Below, piece by piece: positions 1-10,601 of a stretch of DNA of 64,000 bases (position 1 is the stretch's first letter; every line of letters begins with the position of its first letter). The notes under the pieces were generated by a model. That model did not search any database, had not been told where the DNA came from, and saw only the letters and a program-made list of their open reading frames with translations. Where the stretch lies: NCBI GenBank assembly GCA_965153355.1, contig OZ231128.1, positions 19,220,001 through 19,284,000 of the forward strand, given 5' to 3'. The position numbers and the translations under genes were made by a program. The stretch is from Flaccisagitta enflata (Eukaryota; Chaetognatha; Sagittoidea; Aphragmophora).

Positions 1-507
1 AGGGCATGCACTTTCTGTCTCCGACTTTATCCCTCAAAGACCTCAAGAATTCCCAACGGCTTGACGCCATATCTTCACGTGATAACATCTGAGTGTCCCT
101 TCGTTCGCCAGAACTGCATGAATACTGTAGAAAAACTTGTATGCTATGGATGTTTTGAGAGTTTTGATATGAATAAATGTATCAACGAGGACATTTTGTC
201 CCACATCGAAATGACTGATCATGATGTCATATGCCATATTTGTAGACAAGTCATGCCTTATTCAGAGATGTACGGACATTTAGTTCTGAAATACTATAGT
301 TATTTTGAAGCTGGTGTGACTTGCACTCGTTGTGACCGTTCCTTTCAAAGTTGCAAATCATGGGTGCAACATATTAAAACTGTCCATAGTATTTCTTCCC
401 CTAACATGGCTCATTACAATAGGTTTTTACCTATTGTTCAAAAAGATATGCAAATTCGAGAAGCTATGTTATTCGCTTGTCTACATTGTAATTCGACAAT
501 TTCTTAA
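1..507 (+). CDS. C2H2 zinc-finger protein, 3' part
   Basis: The frame is open from the first base of the window to TAA at 505-507, so the 5' end lies outside. The last half holds a classical C2H2 finger (C-x2-C-x12-H-x4-H, beginning CTRCDRSF and ending at HIKTVH) and a second, looser finger starting CHICRQ. A cysteine pair CYGC lies further upstream. The protein probably binds nucleic acid or another protein; no target can be inferred. It lies 440 bp upstream of the helicase gene on the same strand, so it might be an upstream exon, a separate host gene, or cargo of the viral element. No introns are visible in this part. Function is inferred from the finger alone. Confidence 0.55.
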   Translation, partial: RACTFCLRLYPSKTSRIPNGLTPYLHVITSECPFVRQNCMNTVEKLVCYGCFESFDMNKCINEDILSHIEMTDHDVICHICRQVMPYSEMYGHLVLKYYSYFEAGVTCTRCDRSFQSCKSWVQHIKTVHSISSPNMAHYNRFLPIVQKDMQIREAMLFACLHCNSTIS

Positions 508-539
508 TGTCATTTCTCTCTCCCCTTCTTTTTCCCAAT

Positions 540-540
<1 letters not shown>

Positions 541-623
<83 letters not shown>
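541..623. repeat. (CT)n microsatellite
   Basis: Nearly uninterrupted CT dinucleotides begin about 35 bp after the zinc-finger stop codon. The rest of 508-948 shows no coding signal; 870-930 has short AAACATTGGG-like repeats. Confidence 0.95.
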
Positions 624-627
<4 letters not shown>

Positions 628-948
628 CCCCTTTCAATCCCTCCCACCGTTTCTTTCTGTTTACACAGTTGGAGAAAACAACAAAAAGGGGAAGAATTAA
701 TGCGTTCGTCAGATGCTATCATTTGTAACATACGGTTCAAAAAAAAAAATTTCACGTTAAAATTGTAAAAGCAAAAATTAGGACTTAAAGTTCCTAATTT
801 CTGTTTTCCTTTCAAGTTTCACATTTTCAATTTTCAAATTTTTAGGTCCAGATTTGAAAACATAATTTGCTTTTAAAAACATTGGGTAAATCATTGGGAT
901 AAACATTGGGAAAAACATTTAAAAAGACATTGTGAAAATCCATTTGTC

Positions 949-2426
949 ATGGATGGGAGTGAAGAATACTTGGAAAGCCCAGAGGATTTGGGCATGGAGA
1001 CAGACGGAGAGGACGAAGAGGCCGAAGAGGCGTGTGAAATCCCAGTTCCTGATGACTGGCCCAGCAAATGGCCGAAAGAATTGATCAACCACCCGGTCGA
1101 GCTTGGAGATCGAATAATAACCGCGGCAAATCTTCCAACTCCACCAAAGGTTAGTTTTATGCCTCATTTGTGGTATGTCTGCCTGCCCGTTTGACTGTCT
1201 ATCTGCCTTACCATTTCATGCATGCCTGTCTGTCTATCTGTCTGCCTACCCGTCTGCCTGCATGCCTGCATGCCTGCTCGCTTATCTAACTGTCAGTCAT
1301 TCTAAATGAGTGCATGCCTGTCTGTGTGCCTGTGTGCGTGTGTGCCTGTGTGCCTGACTGCCTGTTTGTCTACATGTTTGCCTACATGGGTGCCTACTTC
1401 TTTTTGCCTGCTTTGTTTATGATTTTCCTTTACATTTGTTAAATGAGTTTTTTGTTTTTTATTTACATCTCAGATTACACATCTTGTCCTACATCAAACT
1501 CAAATTGAGAAGCTTTTTGGGGACATCAACTACAGGAATTCAGAGCTCAGCGCTATTTATGACGAACACCATATACTTCGTCACTCATTGATTGGTCACA
1601 TGAATTAGAATGGCATAAATGGTACAATAAATAACGGACTAACAAAGCCTCTCATAAAGTTGCGTACTCAGAATTTTAAAAATACCTCCATCTGTTCATG
1701 TTTCCAGAGACATCCCTCTGGCTCAACTTCTCCCGGATGACCTCCTCTCTCATTTCCACATCATCAAAGTGATGCGCCTTGGAAACAAAAAGAAAGAGGA
1801 TTGGCGCTGTACTTTGAAAAAATGGGTCCAAGATCCGACGAAGGACCGAGACGTCGAGGATCTTCTTTCGACCATAACAGCCCTCGACGATAAAGATTTG
1901 GACCGCATTGCCCGCGCTATGGTCCATCCGTGCGACTATGTGTCGCAACCGTCGCCAATAACACAAGCACGGGTCACGTTTTGGAATGATGAAGGCCGCG
2001 ACCGATTTGGCCAGGTATTTCAATTATGTAGAGTGTTAAAAACACGTGTTATACAATCTACATATTCACCAACCTACTATTTTATATGTACAATAATACT
2101 GCTAAAATTATCTCCCCACTATTCTCCAGATGAAGGGTCAGGGCACTCGACTGGATAAGAAGCCACGCCCAGCCCCACCTCTACTACATTGCATCAAAAA
2201 CGCCATTGAATTTCGTCCCCAAACCAGGGCTGAATGGCACTCTTGCCAAGATGTCCTCATCAATACGCCAACAAAAATCGGCAACAGCGCCACCAAATCA
2301 TCTTCTCCAACGTTGATCCTTAACAATGGAGAATCTTTACAGGCGCCGAAATCTCTTGAATTTGGAGGTACGTTTGTTTGTTTGTTTGTCTTTTATTTTC
2401 ATTGTTTATCTTTCTCTCTCTCTCTA

Positions 2427-2512
<86 letters not shown>

Positions 2513-3839
2513 AATTATCATAGTAACACATTTAAACTTCTTTTTTTTTTTCACAGACGAAACCGTCTCCTATGTCCTTGATCAAGCCGAAAAAAAGAGA
2601 CACATCAACAATCAACTGATGTTGTTTCTTATCAATCATCACAACCCGGATTCAGCATGCCACTTCTTCAGTCTACTGTCAAGCAGTGACAAATGGAATC
2701 TGTTCACTGTCTTAGGTAAATATCCCATTTTTACTTGCAAATATGCAACTCTATAAGAGGCTTTGTCCGTCCGTCCGTCTATTGATTAGTCAGTCCATCA
2801 TGATGACCAACTTATAAGTGTCAAAACGCACATTCCCCCCCCCCTGCCCTGCCCCCCCTGCCCTGCCCTCCTCTACCCTCCCATGCCCTCCCATGCCCTG
2901 CCCCCCCCCTGCCCTGCCCTCCTCTACCCTCCCATGCCCTCCCATGCCCTGCCCCCCCCCTGCCCTGCCCTCCTCTACCCTCCCATGCCCTCCCATGCCC
3001 TGTTATCCCTGCCATGCCCTGCCCTCCTCTACCCTCCCATGCCCTCCCATGCCCTGTTATCCCTGCCATGCCCTGCCCTCCTCTACCCTCCCATGCCCTC
3101 CCATGCCCTGTTCCCCCTGCCATGCCCTGTCTTGTGCCCAGGCCAAACACTCATATTGCCATTTCATTACCATTGCTCAGGTGCCAGTTGGATGTCCATG
3201 ACTCAAAATCTCGTGGATATCTATCAAGAACAGAAACTTGCCGCTGACAATCTCAAATCATGGTCCTACAAAAACTTCAAGAGGTATAAATTGTATTTCC
3301 ATGATAAATAAACCACTCATCTGTATCATGCTGTGTCGATCGGTCCGTTGGTCGGTCTCTGTTTTTGAATCCAAATGGGCTTTGCATTAATGTCCCTACC
3401 AACCATCCAAATCTGGTTTGCCATGTACCTGGCATTGTTTACTTCCCATTTATTTTTGTCATTTCAATTATTAGGCATAAACACATCATCGAGGCCAACG
3501 ACAAGGCCAAAAGGGCGCACAAGCGCAATTGGGAAAGGAACAGAGAAGCCGGGCGAGTCCGGGGCGACTACGAACCGCTGCAAACCACTTTCGATTTGGC
3601 GGTTCGTTGGTTGGCCAACTTCTTGCGGAAACATCATTTCGATATCAAGAAATTTCTACGTTTCGTCCACAACTTCCTCGACTTCTCAGGAGTGAATAAC
3701 GACCCATCATTGGCCAAGCGTAACTGCGCGTTCTTCTATGGGAGTTCCAATTCTGGGGTACGAAAAACAAACAAACAAACAAACAAACAAACATAAAACA
3801 AACAAACAAATACATGATGTAGAAATAAAGAAAGAAAGT

Positions 3840-3883
<44 letters not shown>

Positions 3884-5311
3884 ACAAGAAAAAAGGCAAA
3901 ATAGAAGAAATAAAACCTAAGTACACGTTCATAATTATTTTTTTCCCTGATTTTTTTTCTTTCATTCCAACCCATCCATATCACTGCCCCTGCCCATCCA
4001 TTTCCCTATAGAAAAGCTTCCTCAGCAAATGTCTCCTTGAGAGCATTTATCTTTGTTATCCAAATCATGAAAGGTGAGTTATTGATCAATCAAATCTTCA
4101 CATATTCTCAAATTGAAGTACCCTCCCCTGCCCATTGTGCCGTACCCACCCCTGCCCATCATGTCGTTAATCCCAGATCACTATACAAATTTTTTTTTTC
4201 TTCTTATTTTCAGCGCGAACTTTTTCCTTGAGCGACTGGACGAACTGTGTCATATCGTCTTTGCCGAGGTTAGTTTATTGCTTTTCTTTTTTTTTTACTA
4301 TTAGCTCTTAGCCTTATCCTTAGCCTTAGCCTTAGCCTTAGCCTTAACCTTTAGCTGTTACTCATGCTTTATGCTTCTGCTTATGCTTTCAAATCTTATG
4401 CTACGGACAGACTCACAGCCCTAACAACCAACATGGTAAAATATACAGTCGCATGTCCGTAATCAAAAATCATTACTACCATTGCCCATGCCCATGTAAT
4501 TATAAATGTAACCCCGCGTCCCTTCCCTTAGGAGCTCAAGACGGGTTTTTTGCCGATTTCTTCGCTCAAGCTCATGTTTGAAGGTTCTCCCACGGTAATA
4601 AACAAAAAAGGGAAATCGGCGTCGATGAGAACCACCCCCTACCGCATTTGGGTGACATCCAATGACGAATTAAGTGCCTACGTGCCCGCAGGGGACCAAA
4701 GAAACCTCAACGCTTTGCGTTCAAGGTAATTATTTCATAATATGCACAATAGAAGTTACGTCACACATTCAGACGGACGGATGGACAAATTAAACGGATG
4801 GCACTTCTATGCATTTCATATACAATCTCCCTTACTCATTGACCTGTACCAAATGTCACCCTGCATTACTTTACAGATGTTTCGAGTTCCAAATGTCCAC
4901 CCCCGTGGTCACGGAAACTAAGGAGCAAATCGAGGCCACGACCCCTCAACAAATTGCACGGCTCAAGACAAAATACGAAATACCCCCAAACCAGCCTTTC
5001 AGGTAATTATTTTAGGCTACACGGCTACTGAAGTGGCATGTGGTGGGTGGGGACAGTGATAAAAGGGCAAACCACGTTCATAACATCAATTACATCTAGA
5101 AAGCTTACCGACGGACCAACCAGCAACGGACATAGCTGGTTGTAAGAATTCGCGTGTGCGCGACAAAAAGAGACCTCTTTTCTGTAGCCATTTGTTATCC
5201 AATTTAAGCGCCCCCCTATCCTTCCTCTTATACAGCTATTTTGCCAGCGCCAATCATAATCACCCCTGCCCACTGGGTCGGGCTTTGGCTTGCTTCGTCA
5301 CTTCAATTTAA
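949..5311 (+). CDS. Multi-exon superfamily 3 helicase, parvovirus NS1-like
   Basis: Twelve exons can be chained with consistent phases: 949-1149, 1474-1594, 1710-2014, 2130-2367, 2557-2715, 3181-3283, 3475-3757, 4012-4073, 4214-4268, 4532-4725, 4877-5002 and 5236-5311 (TAA). The donor at 1594 is weak; the other junctions are canonical. SF3 landmarks: a Walker A motif whose GSSNSG ends exon 7 and whose KS opens exon 8; a Walker B-like segment ending in consecutive acidic residues across exons 9/10 (HIVFAE then EL); and motif C, IWVTSNDE, in exon 10 followed by an arginine-containing segment. This order matches the NS1/Rep helicases of parvoviruses, which unwind viral DNA as ATP-driven hexamers. 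Exon 1 encodes an acidic N-terminus from ATG 949. An H-F-H triplet in exon 3 might be a relic HUH nuclease motif, but I cannot confirm it. All exons are open, which suggests an expressed or recently functional gene rather than an old viral fossil. Confidence 0.8.
1150..1473 (+). repeat. Helicase intron 1 with TGCC/TGTC-rich repeats
   Basis: The intron between the first two helicase exons is dominated by degenerate tetranucleotides of TGCC, TGTC and TGCA type. Confidence 0.7.
2414..2509. repeat. (CT)n microsatellite in helicase intron 4
   Basis: A CT run lies between the donor at 2368 and the acceptor before 2557, upstream of a T-rich acceptor. Confidence 0.95.
2716..3180 (+). repeat. Helicase intron 5: family A fragment plus C-rich minisatellite
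   Basis: The intron starts with a family A-like segment (ATGCAACTCTATAAGAGGC followed by GTCC repeats, about 2745-2785). It continues with about five copies of a ~57-bp C-rich minisatellite built from CCCTGCC, CTCTACC and CCCATGC blocks (about 2836-3130). Open frames here are by-products of composition. Confidence 0.85.
3758..4011 (+). repeat. Helicase intron 7 with (CAAA)n and (AAAG)n
   Basis: This intron interrupts the Walker A motif of the helicase. It holds a CAAA tract at about 3768-3810 and an AAAG tract at about 3827-3887. Confidence 0.85.
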
Positions 5312-5694
5312 ATGACCGTCCGGATCCCGTCATTCCCGGGCAAGACACGATCCAGGATCTGCCCAGAAATCAAATCCCGTAACCCCGGGCGACACTCAGT
5401 CAAAAAATTGACTTATTGGGCCCTGTTTTAGCTTCTTCATGGTTATCCCTGGACAAGATAACTTTTGCATCGTCCAAGCTTGACATTGTCTGAATTGCAG
5501 TCCCTCAACGACTCATTAGTTACTTTATTCATCCATTTCCTTTGTTCTTTTGTCGTTGGCCCAAATACACAATCTTTTGTCATTGGCCCAAAATGTGTCA
5601 TTGTCATTTATTTTGCTTTGCTCGTTCATATTATTGTCACGATCGCTTTAACTAATTTCAATAAATAAAATAAATATCAATAAATAGATTTAAA
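5312..5694. promoter_or_regulatory. Convergent 3' intergenic gap with poly(A) signals on both strands
   Basis: The helicase stop (5311) and the polymerase stop (5695) face each other across 383 bp. On the plus strand AATAAA occurs at 5660-5665. On the minus strand AATAAA occurs as TTTATT at 5524-5529 and 5607-5612. The arrangement fits two convergent transcription units sharing a short terminator region. Confidence 0.5.
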
Positions 5695-8600
5695 TTAACA
5701 GAGTTTTTCATTCAACTGATCATAACTGTACATGTGGATGTTTGACAAAAACTCATCAGTGCTACCACTACACTTTATGAAATACTCATTTTTATAGCTA
5801 TTGAATACGGACAGTTTATTGACTGAGGTCACGACTGATACATTTCCAAGAAACTCCAATTTCACAGGAAAATCAAGACCATTAGACATGTAATTAATGC
5901 AGCACGTACGTTGTTTAAACATATCACCATTAACTAACGTATACAAATACTCTTTTTCGTGTTCCAAACACACACCCAAAGCAATAAAAAACTTTTTTTT
6001 CCATTTAAAATACCTATTAGCTTCCTCTGTATTCATAGTTACTTTTAAATGGTGATCTAGCAATACACTAGTTAATGTACTAGAACATAGTGTTTCTGGG
6101 GTGAAAGCTCGGTTAAACATAGTTAAAAAACCATCGGTGTTAAAACGTACTGCTTCTCCAAGAAAATAAAAATTCCACGTCAAAAAAAAGTTCATAAATA
6201 TCGAGATTCCATTTGATATTATGGCCATATGCAATTGTTTAAGGTTACAAATTCTCGATGAACTTGCAAAATGGAAAAGTCTTTTCTCTGCATTGACCTG
6301 AGTGCCATGAGAGAGATTATGCAGATCCTGTATGCATTTTATATCGTTTTCATTCATTAGATAGCTATTTTTATGCTTGTGTCCAGATATGCCAAACAAC
6401 GCTCCAATAGCAGAATTCAAACTTCCTTTGAGTATTTGAATAAACCGAGTGCATTGCTTATAATTCTTAAAAGCGTTAAACACTGGCGCCTCCAGTGTAT
6501 GAAAGGGGTTTAATGCTGAGACGCGTTATTCAATGATTTCAGTGATAGCAGTAATTGAGAAATCACTGGTTAAACCATTGGTTAGCATTTCCCTCAAAAT
6601 CAGAGTTGAGACAATTTTGTCCTCCACGTCATAACTAGTCTGTGAAATACCATCTTTTTTGTAAAAAAAAGGTTTCAAAGCTCCTCAGTTATGCCTTGTT
6701 TTGTCTCCTGCAACTGTGGTGCATTTCACAAAGCCATTCAAATCTCCATGTTTGATTGCAGTTATCACCTTATCATGAGTCAATGCTCCATATCTTAGCA
6801 GAGGGAAATTTTGCATGGTTATCTGCTCCACAAGTGTTGATAACTGTATATCACGACAGTCGAATTTGCATGGCAGTTTTAGACTGTCCATAAATGCTCC
6901 AATACTTTTATGCCAAAAACGCAGCACGTGGCATTCGGATACGCTTACAATTCTTTTTCCGCTTCTTTTATACATAAGTGCCGCCTTTTCTAACGTGTTT
7001 TTGTAATCCTCATCATAGGTAACGTTTTTCTTCAGAGCGTGGACCGAATCTCTTTGTTCATTTGTTTTCATTTTCCAGAGTCGAGGCTTTAAGAATTTCA
7101 GGTGGGCGCTACCATCGCCAACCATTTCGTCATTTTTGCATGCGTCTCAGTGCAGTTTGTGACCTTTCATCACATTAGCTTCACTTAAATGGCATATTTT
7201 TTGGCAACTATGCCATATGCACCCGTCGGCTTCATAGAACACCTCGTTCCCTTCGATTTTGAGAATAGCATCGACCAGCATTCCATATCTCATATTTTCT
7301 TGACCATTTAAGTGAGATATAGAAAACAGAGCGTCACAACAAAACTCTATAACGCCTAAAATCATGTTAGAAAATGTGTGACGCTTTCGACTCCTTTTTG
7401 TGACATATGTTGTTCCTTTTCTCACGTACATGTGCGGCAGTCCGACCAACATCCAATTAGCATTTTTTTTCAATACTAAATGGCCATAAAACTTCTCGAA
7501 ATCCACATTCATTGCTCCTTTCATAAATCCTTGATCATGACAAATGCTTTTTTTGGCATTTAATACTCCGTATGAAACAAATGTTTCGTGTATTTCATGA
7601 GAAAAAGCCAAGGGCGGGGAAAACAGGGCGTTTCTCCTGCCTTCATCTAATGTACTGGCCATCAAATGCCTACCGATCTGAGTTAAATTTCTTTGACCCA
7701 CAATATTCGGTCCAAATTCACTTTTGAACAAACTCACAGTATCCTTGAAATGTGCAAACATGTCTGCAGTCGCTCTATTCCCTTGAAATGTTGCTCCGAA
7801 TTTATTTAACAGTATAAAATTCAGAGGAAATTGGTCTACAGCGACAAATTGTAGCACATTTTGATCGAACTTGACATGTATGGTTTCACATTCTCGATCA
7901 TTGCTGAGCTTTGACAACAATTCAAACATAAAAGTTCTCACTATTTTGGGGTCTTCCTGCCCAACAGACAGATAAATGTCATATTTGCTCAAATATTTGA
8001 CAATTTCAGTTTTTACCATCTGCAGATGCTTCAGTTTGCTCCTAACGATTGCTTCCGGGTCGCAGTTTTCATAACTGCTCAATGCTGTTTCTATTTTTTG
8101 TAGTGAGTCAAAGTGCAACACTAATCTTTCGCCTAACACCCATATGGCACATTTTGCTAAGAATTTTATGATGAATGAAGCACAGTCCCCTAAACTTTCA
8201 AATCTCCTTGACATCATCATTTGATCAGTGCCTGTCAAATCAATCTGCATTGTCAAACTCACTGACGAGTCTTTTTCAACATTAATTAAGCAATGAGTGT
8301 ACTTGGTATCCTTGCAAATGCTCAAATGTTCAAAATCAACCGTTTCTGACACAAATTTTTCCGCGGAATAGGGAAAATTCACTTGCTTCCTCAAGCAACA
8401 AAGCGTTTTCGCATACTTTGAACTTTTGATGATATTCTAGTGCTGATATTCTATAAAAACACCTTGTGCATTTTGAACATACAAATTTTTGAGAATATTT
8501 CTGTAAGTTTAGCACTGTCTGCACGTGATTTTCATTTTTGGTTAACAGATAAATGAAATTCCCGTAGTCACTGTCTGACACATTCTTTGAAGAGAAGTAT

Positions 8601-9595
8601 CTTTGATATTTTGTAGTTTCTAATACTGTGTCATTGTCAACCTTTCTCATATACATGGTTTTTTCACTTAGCAAAATTATGGAATGACCTAAGAATTTTT
8701 CCAATTCGCCTAAGTATCTTTCTGGTAATCCCAAATGACCAATTTTCTCTGAAAGAATGTCCTTTTCCTTTCCTCTTTTTTTCAGCCATGCCAAAAACTT
8801 TTTCTCTAACTTTTTTGCTCTTTGTCTGTTAACTCTTGTTCTTTGCCCTTGTCCTTTTCCTTTCCCCATTTCTGAACTCCTCCTTTTTGCATTTCCACAT
8901 TTGTCCACGTCAAAAATACTGCTTAATGCAAGCCACACACATGCATTGCTGTCACAACTACCATCGGTACATTTATGCTCACTTAAACATCTTCCATTGT
9001 TGCCAAATATCTTGGAGGGCACACTTGTTAGATGAAATGTCAGTGAAAGCGGGGCCAAAAAGCCGTCACTATATTTACTGCTTAAACTAGATAAACTTGC
9101 TAACATGGCTTGATGTAAATCCTCATTTTTGAGGATGACATCAATGAAATGGTTAAATGATTGAATGTCATGTATGAGATAGGATTGGCCTAAAATCCCC
9201 CAATTACTGCGGGAAGCCCAAATGAAGTTACTAGGCCCTCCAGTAGTTGAGATAATCGCCATGTTTGGACTAATCTGAATTCTTACTGATCTCCTTAATC
9301 TGACATAATAGTGGTATAAAACCCCTCTCACAAATTCTATGAGGTAGTTTGACACATGTAGAGGGGACTGCCACCAGTTACGGACATGGGCATCACTAAG
9401 CGGGCGATTACTTGCCAGACGAAAATTAAATTCGCTCACCATCATGTTGGGATTAACCGTGATCTGATTTCTTACAGTGTTCCAGTTGGCTTCAACAACT
9501 CTTCTTAATTCATCACAATAGTCATTTCCAGCGACAGTACTGTCCAAATCCCTAACTATCGCATTGTTTATTTCAGCATAACTTAGACCACTCAT
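5695..9595 (-). pseudogene. Polinton/adintovirus-type DNA polymerase B, disrupted
   Basis: Family B, protein-primed-type polymerase that would replicate a linear element. It starts at ATG 9595. The N-terminal part (8336-9595) has a Lys-rich stretch and a C-x2-C zinc-knuckle-like segment (CSKCTRCF). The frame then shifts near 8340-8394 into the second part. Palm motif A is recognisable as NVDFEKFYGHL, followed by an inserted DGCIWHSC segment typical of Polinton polymerases. The KxxxNSA-type motif B appears as LKGSLNSAIG, and motif C as FNTDGF. From 8394 to 5695 the reading frame is constant but carries in-frame stops at 7149-7147 (TGA), 6687-6685 (TGA) and 6528-6526 (TAA); sequence on both sides stays coding-like. 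Therefore the copy shown cannot make a full polymerase. Assignment rests on motif order and length (about 1,300 codons); it is the best-conserved marker of the element. Confidence 0.85.
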
Positions 9596-10013
9596 TTTTG
9601 GTGTTGAGTTCGGCCTCTCAATTTGAGTTTATCTGGAAACGTCACTCTCCGCATTCGAGGCAGTGGTGCCACGCTGACACTATTTCCACTCCTACATTTT
9701 CCAATTCCATGCAACGCAAAGGACAAGAGCAGGTGATTGCCGCAGTTTCAGTACCACTGATAAATGTCTTTTAAATGTGTGACCATTTTTTTTTTTTGTA
9801 ATTTTCTATAACAAATAGTTAATTAATAACATTCATTATTCAGCTAAAATCACGATCCATAGCATAGATCATTTTTTTTTTTACAATTTTCATTACAGCA
9901 AACCAATGTAAAACACTGCATTTTGGCGCGGTGCAGTCATGACAGGGCGCAGTAGTTGATGATTTAAACTGATGATATGTTCTCTGTCTTTTCATGGCAA
10001 TAGTTATTATTCA
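9596..10013. other. Intergenic stretch, no gene recognised
   Basis: A short minus-strand frame near 9640-9750 contains several cysteines (ITCSCPLRC) but ends quickly and has no start I trust. Two poly-T tracts lie at about 9787 and 9871. Confidence 0.4.
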
Positions 10014-10349
10014 TCAATAACCCTCAAATCGTCGGAACTTTCTTCGTCTTTCGTACATAGAATTGTCGCCAAAAGATTTCCTATAGAGTAGAAAATCATT
10101 TTACTTTGATTTCAGCCTTCTCTTGGCCATCACTACTAAACGACTCGGAATTCCATCGCACCCAGAGCTCCGGCGTCTCCTTCTTCTTCTTCTCGACTTT
10201 GTCGCCGACAAAAGCCCACGTTTTCTCCTTAGTCCTCGCTTCGACCTTTGAGATTTTCGTCGTCTGCGTCGTCTCTTTCGCCTTCGCGTTCCATGGAGAG
10301 TTTCGTCTCGCACAAATTGTCCTTTCTTATTTCTCCGTGCATTAGCCAT
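10014..10349 (-). CDS. Small Arg/Lys-rich basic protein, probably two exons
   Basis: From ATG 10349 the protein begins MANARRNKKGQFV and is extremely rich in Arg and Lys; it runs to about 10105, where AAA is followed by a GTAAAA donor. An acceptor (CTCTATAG) at 10081 opens a second Arg-rich exon ending with TGA at 10016-10014. Unspliced, the first exon ends at TAA a codon later. Other frames are also open across part of this region, so the frame choice rests on the ATG and on the basic composition of both exons. A DNA-condensing virion core protein is possible from composition and from its place between polymerase and capsid genes, but no family is recognised. Confidence 0.45.
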
Positions 10350-10481
10350 CTCAGGTAACTGGCAAAGCAAAACTACCCACAAAACAAATTTCAATACATC
10401 TATATGGTACAAAATTCCTATTAAAGCTTACAAATCATGAGCAACCCAAATGGGGGGATGCATATCAATCCTAAGTGGCTT

Positions 10482-10485
<4 letters not shown>

Positions 10486-10575
<90 letters not shown>
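10486..10575. repeat. (CT)n microsatellite
   Basis: A CT run lies directly downstream of the capsid-gene stop codon. Confidence 0.95.
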
Positions 10576-10577
<2 letters not shown>

Positions 10578-10601
10578 AATCTCTCTCTCTATCATAAACG
10601 T

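Noticed and set aside
2818-3311. Proline-rich protein ORFs
   Set aside because: They lie in a C-rich minisatellite inside a helicase intron bounded by good splice sites.
4314-4346. TTAGCC hexamer run resembling telomere repeats
   Set aside because: The unit is neither TTAGGG nor TTAGGC, is only a few copies long, and lies inside an intron.
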